Notes under the pieces: generated by a model
What the model saw: the letters and a program-made list of their open reading frames with translations, nothing else
Told to the model about the DNA's origin: nothing
The model's database searches: none
Shown: one piece after another, positions 48,416-55,061 of the stretch
Numbering within the stretch: the stretch's first letter is position 1
Layout: each line of letters starts with the position of its first letter
Made by a program: the position numbers and the translations under genes
DNA from: Sphaerochaetaceae bacterium
GTDB taxonomy: Bacteria > Spirochaetota > Spirochaetia > Sphaerochaetales > Sphaerochaetaceae
Assembly: GCA_028532915.1 (NCBI GenBank)
Contig: JAQQAI010000080.1
Location: 1-55,061, forward strand
Length of the DNA: 55,061 nt
Direction: 5' to 3'

Positions 48416-49497
48416 TTTCCTCTCCTATAAAGATACTTTACTTTTCCAAGAGCTTTATCTTTCTCGTTCCTCTTGGTCAAAGTTTTCTCGATACTGTGAG
48501 ATTCATCACATAGCTGCAGATAATGAAGGAACCTGTCCTGTTCGAGTTCTCCTGCTGATAAAGCTTTTTTAATAGCACACCCCGGTTCACCCGTATGGGA
48601 GCAATCAGAATAGCGGCAGGACTTGGCTAGTTCTGCAATGTCCGGAAAAGAATTACTGACTTCCGAATAGCCTCTGTTCATCCCGAGAACCCGCAACCCG
48701 GGGGTGTCAAACAAAATGGAACCATTCGGGAGCAGGTATAATTGTCTGTTCGTGGTCGTATGCTTTCCTCTTCCATCCTTGTCTCTCACTTCTTTTGTTC
48801 TGGCTATCGGTCTATCGCACAGACTGTTGACAAGCGTAGACTTTCCTGCTCCGCTGAGTCCTATGAGCATAATTGTCTGTCGTGGTCTGAAATATAAGAG
48901 AAGATTTTTGATACCGGTACCTTTCAGAGAGTCGACCATAAATACGGGAAGATCCTGAAACCGGGAAAGGACTCTTTTTCTGTAAGCTTCGATGTTATCA
49001 ATAAGATCGATTTTTGTCAGAATCAATAGGGGGCGAATTTCATCAGTGCTCAAAAGGGCTACAAGTCTGTCTATCCGGTGAAGATTGAAATCATACCGGG
49101 AATCAATGACGATCGCGCCCATATCGATATTCGCAATGGTGATACATCCGTCGCCTCTGATCCCATTGGTGTCATGCAGCACCGGTTTGTGAAAGACTTT
49201 CGTTCGGGGGAGGACAGCTTCGATCAAACCCCGGTTCTCATCATACTTTTTCACCGCGCACCAATCACCTGGAACTGGATTCGGCTGGAGCCCCATATCC
49301 TGTAATGATCTGAATCCTCCTGAACATTCCAGAAGAATCTGCCGGCTGCCATCCGTTCCCCGAAAGACACCTTGTCCTTCCATGCAGATCCGTACAGGAA
49401 CATGGTCGAGTCGTTTGAATGGTTCGAAGTTTATGGAATGGTGTTCATCCCACCCATATTTGTATAAAGTTGTTATATAATGCTTATTATTGTTCAT
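48412..49497 (-). CDS. rsgA: Small ribosomal subunit biogenesis GTPase RsgA
   Basis: This 361-residue circularly permuted GTPase checks late 30S assembly. In order come an N-terminal OB fold, G4 TKID at 161-164, G1 GLSGAGKS at 213-220, switch region GRGKHTTT at 242-249, G3 DTPG at 264-267 and a zinc knuckle with C294, C299, H301 and C307. The order G4-G1-G3 is the family hallmark. No strong Shine-Dalgarno is seen before the ATG at 49497. The RNHCP gene overlaps its stop. Confidence 0.94.
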   Translation of the reverse strand: MNNNKHYITTLYKYGWDEHHSINFEPFKRLDHVPVRICMEGQGVFRGTDGSRQILLECSGGFRSLQDMGLQPNPVPGDWCAVKKYDENRGLIEAVLPRTKVFHKPVLHDTNGIRGDGCITIANIDMGAIVIDSRYDFNLHRIDRLVALLSTDEIRPLLILTKIDLIDNIEAYRKRVLSRFQDLPVFMVDSLKGTGIKNLLLYFRPRQTIMLIGLSGAGKSTLVNSLCDRPIARTKEVRDKDGRGKHTTTNRQLYLLPNGSILFDTPGLRVLGMNRGYSEVSNSFPDIAELAKSCRYSDCSHTGEPGCAIKKALSAGELEQDRFLHYLQLCDESHSIEKTLTKRNEKDKALGKVKYLYRRGK

Positions 49498-49796
49498 TTA
49501 CTACCGTCCGGATTTAATATAAGAACAGCTCTCGGCTATTACTCAGACTTCCCCGAAACAGGTGTTGAGAACAAGACTTTCAAAGAGATAAAGTTCATTC
49601 AGTTCAATACAACACCGATTAACGGGGCTGTATCACCGAATCCAGATAGTTATTAAGCATCCACACTCCAAACATTAGATTAATGATACTATACTTTGTG
49701 CATTGTGGGTTGTCAATAAAGTTGTTCCGTCGGATTTTTTCGCATCTGCCCAGATGATAATTATTTTGAATTAAGGAAGTTCTTTTTCCCGATTTA
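49498..49796. other. Intergenic region upstream of rsgA and glyA
   Basis: About 300 bases between the divergent rsgA and glyA contain no gene I can support. They hold AT-rich promoter-like sequence near 49515 for rsgA (TATATT, minus strand) and a short perfect palindrome CATCTG-CC-CAGATG at 49743-49756 that could be an operator for glyA. I looked for a glycine-riboswitch core here and did not find one. Confidence 0.4.
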
Positions 49797-49826
49797 TTGA
49801 CATCTCATACCACATAACGGCACAAT
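49797..49826 (+). promoter_or_regulatory. glyA: Probable promoter of the glyA-gcv operon
   Basis: TTGACA (49797-49802) and CACAAT (49821-49826) are 18 bases apart. Transcription from here would leave a leader of about 30 bases with AGGAG before ATG 49864. Confidence 0.5.
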
Positions 49827-49863
49827 GAAGAAAATCTATGATTATCTGTCAGGAGTATTGGTT

Positions 49864-51384
49864 ATGAATAGCGTCTCTTTATTGTCGGAGTATCTCAAGT
49901 CGAAACAGGGCGGGGAAATAGATGCGAAAGCTGTTTCCTACATCGCGAATCTGGATGTGGTTTCCTCGGTCTCTCCTCTCGTAGCCTCATCGATCGTTCA
50001 GGAGTTGAAGGACCAGCGTTCTCACCTCAAACTGATCGCCAGCGAGAATTTTTCCAGCATAGCGACTCAGGCTGCGATGGGTAATCTCCTCACAGATAAA
50101 TACAGTGAAGGCTTCGCTTTCCACCGGTTCTACGCAGGATGCGCCAATGTCGATGTGATCGAAGAACATGCCTGCTCTCTTGCCTGTTCACTGTTCAATG
50201 CTGAGCATGCCTATGTTCAGCCTCACAGCGGAGCTGATGCCAATCTGATCGCCTACTGGGCTATTTTGAACCATAAAGTTCAGGTCCCTGCTCTGGAAGA
50301 GATGGGAATCACCAACGTCAGTGAACTGAGCCGGGAAGACTGGAATACGATCCGCGAGAAAGTCGGCAATCAGAGAATCCTCGGACTCGATTACTATTCA
50401 GGAGGCCATCTCACACACGGATATCGTCAGAATGTCAGTGCCCAGATGTTCGACGCCTATTCCTACAGTGTCGACAGAGAGACCGGTCTTCTCGACTATG
50501 ACGAGATAGAGAGAATTGCTCGGGAGGTGAAACCTCTCATTCTTCTTGCCGGATACAGTGCCTATCCGAGACTGATAAACTTCAGAAAAATGAAGGAGAT
50601 CGCAGAGAAGGTGGGGGCCGTATTCATGGTGGATATGGCCCACTTCGCAGGACTTGTGGCAGGAAAAGCGATGAGTGGAGATTTCGATCCTGTTGCCCAC
50701 GCCGATGTAGTGACAACAACTACCCACAAGACCCTCAGAGGCCCGCGCGGAGGTATGGTACTGTGTAAAAAAGAGTTCGCAGAAAGTGTCGATAAAGGAT
50801 GTCCTCTGGTTATCGGAGGCCCGCTTCCTCATGTGATGGCAGCAAAGGCTGTCGCCTTCACCGAGGCTGCCGACCCTTCTTTTGCACAATATGCACAGAA
50901 AGTCGTCGAAAATGCGAAGGCTCTCGCCGCCGAATGTGAGGCTTTGGGGATCACAGTAGCCACAGGAGGAACTGATAATCACCTGATGCTGCTTGATGTC
51001 AGATCGTTCGGTATCAACGGAAGACAGGGAGAGAGTGCACTGAGAGAATGCGGTATCACACTCAACAGAAATGCCCTCCCGTTCGATGAGAACGGTCCCT
51101 GGTACACGAGCGGACTGAGAATCGGAACTCCTGCTGTCACCACATTGGGAATGGGAAAGAAAGAGATGAAGGAGATCGCATCGATCATTCATCTTGTCCT
51201 CTCAAATACGAGTCCCGCCGTTATCACCAAAGGAGCGAAGAAGGGACAGCCGAGTCGTGCCAGATTTGTCACACCCGACGGTGTCGTAAAAGAGGCGACA
51301 AGAAGGGTTCAGGACCTTCTCGATTCATTTGTTCTTTATCCGGAGCTTGACCTGGCGTTGTTAAGTCAGTATGTTCAGAAGTAA
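49864..51384 (+). CDS. glyA: Serine hydroxymethyltransferase, long form
   Basis: This 506-residue PLP enzyme converts serine and tetrahydrofolate to glycine and methylene-tetrahydrofolate. Motifs are LKLIASENF at 56-64, VQPHSGADAN at 118-127, the PLP lysine K289 in VTTTTHKTLRGPRGG, and the C-terminal LRIGTPAVTTLGM. It is about 80 residues longer than usual: there is an N-terminal extension and an insertion at about 134-175 (NHKVQVPALEEMGITNVSEL) before YYSGGHLTHG. I recall this long form from treponemes. I chose ATG 49864 because AGGAG lies eight bases upstream. gcvH follows after 17 bases. Confidence 0.95.
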   Translation: MNSVSLLSEYLKSKQGGEIDAKAVSYIANLDVVSSVSPLVASSIVQELKDQRSHLKLIASENFSSIATQAAMGNLLTDKYSEGFAFHRFYAGCANVDVIEEHACSLACSLFNAEHAYVQPHSGADANLIAYWAILNHKVQVPALEEMGITNVSELSREDWNTIREKVGNQRILGLDYYSGGHLTHGYRQNVSAQMFDAYSYSVDRETGLLDYDEIERIAREVKPLILLAGYSAYPRLINFRKMKEIAEKVGAVFMVDMAHFAGLVAGKAMSGDFDPVAHADVVTTTTHKTLRGPRGGMVLCKKEFAESVDKGCPLVIGGPLPHVMAAKAVAFTEAADPSFAQYAQKVVENAKALAAECEALGITVATGGTDNHLMLLDVRSFGINGRQGESALRECGITLNRNALPFDENGPWYTSGLRIGTPAVTTLGMGKKEMKEIASIIHLVLSNTSPAVITKGAKKGQPSRARFVTPDGVVKEATRRVQDLLDSFVLYPELDLALLSQYVQK

Positions 51385-51401
51385 GGATAAAGGAGGCATG
51401 T

Positions 51402-51785
51402 ATGAGCGGTATTCCAGGACAATTAAAGTATTCAAAGGAGCATGAGTGGGTTCGCCTTGACGGTAATCTCGCTTATGTCGGTATTACCGACTATGCCCAG
51501 GAAAGTCTCGGCGAGGTCGTCTTCGTGGAATTCCCCGAGGTGGGAGAGCAGCTTGAAGCGGACCAGGAGATTGCCAATATTGAATCGGTGAAGGCTGCGA
51601 GTGCCATCTATAATCCGATTAGAGGAACCGTGGATTCGGTAAACGAAGAACTTACAGATGCTCCAGAGCTGATCAATGAGGATTGCTATGCTCATCATCT
51701 GTATATCTTGAAGGATTTCGACATGAGTCAGTTCGAACAGCTGCTTGATGCATCTTCTTATATCGAATATCTGGAAACTCTTTGA
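51402..51785 (+). CDS. gcvH: Glycine cleavage system H protein
   Basis: This 127-residue lipoyl carrier shuttles the aminomethyl group between the P and T proteins. The lipoylation site is Lys64 in IESVKAASAIY, and the N-terminal KYSKEHEWVRLDGNLAYVGITDYAQESLGEVVFVEFPEVG is typical. AGGAGG precedes the start. It is 16 bases upstream of an outer-membrane-type gene that interrupts the gcv set. Confidence 0.96.
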   Translation: MSGIPGQLKYSKEHEWVRLDGNLAYVGITDYAQESLGEVVFVEFPEVGEQLEADQEIANIESVKAASAIYNPIRGTVDSVNEELTDAPELINEDCYAHHLYILKDFDMSQFEQLLDASSYIEYLETL

Positions 51786-51801
51786 GAATGGAGAAAAGAA
51801 G

Positions 51802-52674
51802 ATGAAAAAAACAATTGCGACTCTTTTTGTGGTGTTGTTCGCAATTCCGTTATTCGCATTCACGTTCGAACCGTTCGTGGAGACAGAGCAGGGTACGATA
51901 GGAATCCTCTCTCATACCTATCAGAACGGAAAGGCCCCCGACGGAGGCACTTCCGATGTGTTTGATTTCAAAAATCAGGGAGGGCAGGATCTGCTCTATC
52001 CGTTTCAGCGGTACGCCGTCGGAGCGACGATTAACGGTGCTCACCGCATCTGGTTCACCTATCAGCCGCTGCTTCTGCAGACGAACGTCACATTCCAGGA
52101 GAATGTCACTGTCGGAAAAGAGGAAGATACTGCAGATACTGAGCTGACCTTTGTTGCCGGGACCCCCATGGAACTGACCTATTCGTTCCCTTTCTACCGC
52201 GTCTCATACACCTATGATGTTCTCAGAGGTCGCGATGATGCTGTTCTCGGTCTTGGAGTCGTGATGCAGATCAGAAATGCCTCGATAAAATTCGAAGCTC
52301 TCGACGGAAGCGGTCTGTACGTGTCTCAGAATCTGGGGATCGTACCCGCACTTCAGCTGTACAGCGAATATTCGTTCCCGTTCGGACTGACGTTATCTGC
52401 CGATGTCGCCGGCAGTTACGCAAGCAGTGCTCTGTTCAACGGTGCCGATTTCGACTTCGAAGGATCGATCCTTGATGCCTCACTGAGGGCTTCCTACTAC
52501 ATCGGTGACGGGTTCTCTCTTTTCGGTAACGCAAGATTCTTCGGAGGAACCAGTAAAGGGGTAAGCCAGTACGATGATGATGAGAGATGGTCGGTGAGTT
52601 CCTACGAGTTCACCGAGAACAACATCTCTTCTCTGACCGCCAGCGTAGGGGTGAAATGGGAACAGCAGAAGTAA
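51802..52674 (+). CDS. Putative outer-membrane beta-barrel protein
   Basis: This 290-residue protein has a signal peptide of about 18 residues (VVLFAIPLFAF) and then alternating amphipathic strands with aromatic ends, such as YSFPFYRVSYTYDVLRG and LQLYSEYSFPFGLTLSADVAGSYA. It ends in LTASVGVKWEQQK. This suits a barrel of about 10-12 strands; I recognise no family. ATG 51802 is preceded by TGGAGAAAAGAAG. It sits in the glycine-cleavage operon with short gaps on both sides, an unexpected place. A weak promoter-like element (GAGATATACA at about 52710) lies after it, before gcvPA. Confidence 0.65.
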   Translation: MKKTIATLFVVLFAIPLFAFTFEPFVETEQGTIGILSHTYQNGKAPDGGTSDVFDFKNQGGQDLLYPFQRYAVGATINGAHRIWFTYQPLLLQTNVTFQENVTVGKEEDTADTELTFVAGTPMELTYSFPFYRVSYTYDVLRGRDDAVLGLGVVMQIRNASIKFEALDGSGLYVSQNLGIVPALQLYSEYSFPFGLTLSADVAGSYASSALFNGADFDFEGSILDASLRASYYIGDGFSLFGNARFFGGTSKGVSQYDDDERWSVSSYEFTENNISSLTASVGVKWEQQK

Positions 52675-52740
52675 GATATTGATTGCATCTGATGGGGTGT
52701 TCCTTTACACTTGAGATATACACAAGCGGAAGGGACACAG

Positions 52741-54084
52741 ATGCCAACATACATTCCTCACAGTGACCGGCAGATACAACATATGTTAGACACCATCGGT
52801 GCAGATTCACTACAACAGCTGTTTTCTCATATCGATGGTGTTTCTGTCTCTCAGGGCCCTGATAACGGATTGAGCGAAGAGGAACTTCGCCGCTATTTCG
52901 ACACCATCAGCAGCAGGAATGTGAGAGGCCTCTCTTTTCTCGGATTCGGAAGCTATTCTCATATCATTCCTTCGGCAGTTTCAGCCCTCTCCTCTCTTCC
53001 CCAGTTTGTGACATCCTACACTCCGTATCAGGCGGAACTATCTCAGGGATATCTTCAGGCGATATTCGAGTTTCAAAGCTATATCTGCACTCTCACCGGA
53101 CTGGATGTATCGAACGCATCACTCTATGACGGACACAGTGCGGCCGTCGAAGCGATTGCTCTTATGTTGAGAGCTGGAAAAAAGAAAAACGCCATACTGG
53201 TCAGTTCAACCCTCCATCCGTTCACTCTTTCGGTGATCAGAACCTATGCGGAATTGCACGATATATCGGTCACAGAGATCCCGCAATGCAACAGATGCTG
53301 CGATCTTGATTCCCTTAAAGCCATGGTCGATGATAGGACGGCCGGCGTTCTCGTTCAGTCTCCGAACAGATACGGATATATCGAAGATTATACAGGGGCT
53401 GCAGAAGTGATTCATACACAGGGGGCTCTTTTCTCAATTTCCAGCGATCCGCTCTCTCTTGTTCTCCAGAAGAACAGCAGAGACTGGAATGCCGATATCG
53501 CTATCGGGGACACTCAGGTCTTCGGTCTTCCCCTTTCATTCGGAGGGGCCACCTGCGGCTATATGAGTGTCGCCAGAAAACTGATGAGAAAGATTCCGGG
53601 AAGAATAGTCGGTCAGACGGTAGACAGTGAGGGCAACAGAGCTTTCTGTCTCACTCTTCAGGCGAGAGAACAGCATATCACCAGATACCGTTCAACCAGC
53701 AATATCTGTTCAAATCATGCTCATGCTGCTTTGATGAGCACCATCTACCTTGCCATTGTCGGAAAGAGTGGACTTCAGGAAGCAGCTGTCCAAAGCTATG
53801 ATAAAGCTCACTATCTCCACGACAGATTGAAAGAGATTCCCGATGTGCTGGTGATAAGAGAGAATCCTTTCTTCTGCGAGTTCCCTCTCATTTTTCCAAC
53901 AGAAGATGAAATGGAAAGAGTGCTCGACCATTTCCTCAAGCACAACATATTCGCTGGAGTCCCCCTTTACCGGTATACTGAACAAGAATCTGACAGATCG
54001 ACACTGCTCGTAGCGGTTACCGAAAAACATACCAGAGAGCAGCTCGATGAATATGTCGGCCATCTCAGGGAGGTGTTAAAATGA
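52741..54084 (+). CDS. gcvPA: Glycine dehydrogenase (decarboxylating) subunit 1
   Basis: This 447-residue protein is the N-terminal half of the split P protein. It has the family segments YIPHSDRQIQHMLDTIGADSLQQLFSHI, FLGFGSYSHIIPSAV, TSYTPYQAELSQGYLQAIFEFQSYICTLTGLDVSNASLYDG and NICSNHAHAALMSTIYLAIVG. With subunit 2 it decarboxylates glycine and loads GcvH. GGAAGGG precedes ATG 52741; an in-frame TTG at 52711 has no comparable site. Its stop overlaps the gcvPB start as ATGA. Confidence 0.95.
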   Translation: MPTYIPHSDRQIQHMLDTIGADSLQQLFSHIDGVSVSQGPDNGLSEEELRRYFDTISSRNVRGLSFLGFGSYSHIIPSAVSALSSLPQFVTSYTPYQAELSQGYLQAIFEFQSYICTLTGLDVSNASLYDGHSAAVEAIALMLRAGKKKNAILVSSTLHPFTLSVIRTYAELHDISVTEIPQCNRCCDLDSLKAMVDDRTAGVLVQSPNRYGYIEDYTGAAEVIHTQGALFSISSDPLSLVLQKNSRDWNADIAIGDTQVFGLPLSFGGATCGYMSVARKLMRKIPGRIVGQTVDSEGNRAFCLTLQAREQHITRYRSTSNICSNHAHAALMSTIYLAIVGKSGLQEAAVQSYDKAHYLHDRLKEIPDVLVIRENPFFCEFPLIFPTEDEMERVLDHFLKHNIFAGVPLYRYTEQESDRSTLLVAVTEKHTREQLDEYVGHLREVLK

Positions 54085-55061
54085 GTCCTTTACTGTGTGA
54101 GATGGGAAATGTTGAGGCTCAAGGCTACTCATACCCCCGATCCGATGTCCCCTCCGCTGCACCGCTGCCTCAGCATCTTCGCCGATGTGAACTCCCGGAT
54201 ATTCCGACTGTCAGCGAGCTGGAGGTAGTCCGCCATTTTACCTCTCTTGCGCAAGATACATACAGTATCGACCGGGGGATCTATCCTTTGGGATCGTGCA
54301 CCATGAAGTACAATCCGAAGATACATGATGAGATAGCTTCCGATTCGATGTTCACTTCCATCCATCCCCTTCAGCCTCTATCGACGGTTCAGGGAAGTCT
54401 TGAAATCCTTCACTCCCTTCTGACCGAACTGTGTTCTCTTGTGGGGATGGATTGGGGAACGCTTCAGAGTGCGGGAGGGGCGCAGGGTGAGTACATCGGA
54501 CTGCATATCATCAAATCATACCACCGAAAAAGAGGGGACAAAGAACGCAATACAGTTCTCATCCCTTCGAATGCGCACGGGACCAATCCCGCTTCAGCCG
54601 CTTTCTGTTCCATGGATGTCATAGAGATACCGGTAAATGAAAAAGGACTGATCGATACAGCGGCACTTGCATCTCTTCTGAATGAGAACATCGCTGCGGT
54701 GATGCTCACGAATCCGAATACCGTCGGTTCTTTTGAGACAGAAATGTCGAAGATCGCCGATATGGTACACTCCTGCGGCGCTTTGCTGTATTACGATGGA
54801 GCCAATCTCAATGCTATCATGGAGATGGTAAGACCCGGAGAGATGGGATTCGATGTGATGCATGTGAATGTCCACAAGACCTTCTCGACTCCGCACGGCG
54901 GAGGAGGTCCGGGAGCCGGTCCTGTTCTGGTCAAAGCTTTCCTGCGCGGTTTCCTCCCTGTTCCGGATATAATCAAAGGTGAGGACGGGTACTCTCTTTC
55001 GTACGACCTGAAAGACTCTATCGGAAAGACCCTCGGCTTCTGGGGAAACTTCCCGGTTCTT
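54081..55061 (+). CDS. gcvPB: Glycine dehydrogenase subunit 2, cut by window end
   Basis: The frame is open from ATG 54081 to the window edge, showing 327 codons without a stop; the family is usually about 480-500 residues. It carries the PLP half of the split P protein. LGSCTMKYNPK lies at about 70-80, SNAHGTNPASAAF at 163-175, and the PLP lysine K266 in NVHKTFSTPHGGGGPGAGP. Together with subunit 1 it releases CO2 from glycine. The start overlaps the gcvPA stop. gcvT and lpd are not seen before the window ends. Confidence 0.95.
   Translation, partial: MSPLLCEMGNVEAQGYSYPRSDVPSAAPLPQHLRRCELPDIPTVSELEVVRHFTSLAQDTYSIDRGIYPLGSCTMKYNPKIHDEIASDSMFTSIHPLQPLSTVQGSLEILHSLLTELCSLVGMDWGTLQSAGGAQGEYIGLHIIKSYHRKRGDKERNTVLIPSNAHGTNPASAAFCSMDVIEIPVNEKGLIDTAALASLLNENIAAVMLTNPNTVGSFETEMSKIADMVHSCGALLYYDGANLNAIMEMVRPGEMGFDVMHVNVHKTFSTPHGGGGPGAGPVLVKAFLRGFLPVPDIIKGEDGYSLSYDLKDSIGKTLGFWGNFPVL

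Noticed and set aside
49498-49863. Glycine riboswitch ahead of glyA-gcv
   Set aside because: Such switches often precede gcv genes, but I could not find the conserved core sequences or paired aptamers here.
1-55061. CRISPR array or insertion sequence
   Set aside because: I saw no regularly spaced direct repeats and no transposase or terminal inverted repeats in reading the window.

Overview
The window looks like a chromosomal segment of an anaerobic, free-living spirochaete, most likely a Sphaerochaeta relative. This is an inference. It rests on the secreted-protein N-termini (ALFAQGSQEA and LFANGQDEA types), the BMP-type nucleoside transporter, a long serine hydroxymethyltransferase, split glycine decarboxylase genes, and a dense set of superoxide reductase, rubrerythrin and rubredoxin-like genes without catalase. 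I see no CRISPR array, insertion sequence, integrase or rRNA. One tRNA gene, tRNA-Arg(CCU), is present. Both ends cut genes: a lipoprotein on the left and gcvPB on the right.

Layout. 1-3.7 kb: a cut lipoprotein, an ArsR-type repressor, a small basic protein divergent from a phage-repressor-like regulator with repeated operators between them, and an unrecognised secreted protein. 3.9-9.6 kb: a five-gene peptide ABC importer. 9.6-11.7 kb: a cation/proton antiporter and a UbiA-type prenyltransferase. 11.8-16.3 kb: a tagaturonate epimerase-type enzyme, a GntR/HutC regulator and an acyl-CoA ligase. 16.3-17.1 kb: a PerR-like regulator overlapping a DUF454 membrane protein. 17.3-21.7 kb: an EF-hand lipoprotein with an outer-membrane barrel protein, then mannose-6-phosphate isomerase and a DEDDh exonuclease. 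21.7-29.7 kb: oxidative-stress and sulfur/electron-transfer genes. These are rubrerythrin, an iron-sulfur aldo/keto reductase, a four-domain CoA-disulfide reductase/rhodanese/TusA/DsrE protein under a MarR regulator, ferritin, superoxide reductase, an alkyltransferase, a glutaredoxin, and a rubredoxin-like/ferredoxin pair. 29.8-35.9 kb: an FGGY kinase followed by a four-gene BMP-type importer. 35.9-38.0 kb: a mercuric-reductase-like flavoprotein divergent from a nitroreductase. 38.0-40.4 kb: two unrecognised membrane/coiled-coil proteins beside tRNA-Arg. 40.7-45.4 kb: a complete Liv-type amino-acid importer with a structured intergenic RNA after the binding protein. 45.5-49.5 kb: a CBS-ACT protein, a Smr protein, infA, an unplaced methyltransferase-like gene, an RNHCP protein and rsgA. 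49.8-55.1 kb: glyA, gcvH, an outer-membrane-type protein, gcvPA and gcvPB.

How the parts fit. The window holds three ABC importers (peptide, nucleoside-like, branched-chain amino acid), which suits a heterotrophic scavenger. The glyA-gcv operon links serine and glycine to one-carbon units. Superoxide reductase, rubrerythrin and ferritin would remove superoxide, peroxide and free iron. The rubredoxin-like, ferredoxin and glutaredoxin genes could supply their electrons. Several genes have a good -10 box only a few bases before the start codon and no Shine-Dalgarno, which suggests leaderless mRNAs.

The least explained items are the two-gene module beside the tRNA, the barrel protein inside the glycine-cleavage operon, the rubredoxin-like/ferredoxin pair with unusual cysteine spacing, and the operator arrays of the S24-like and MarR regulators.
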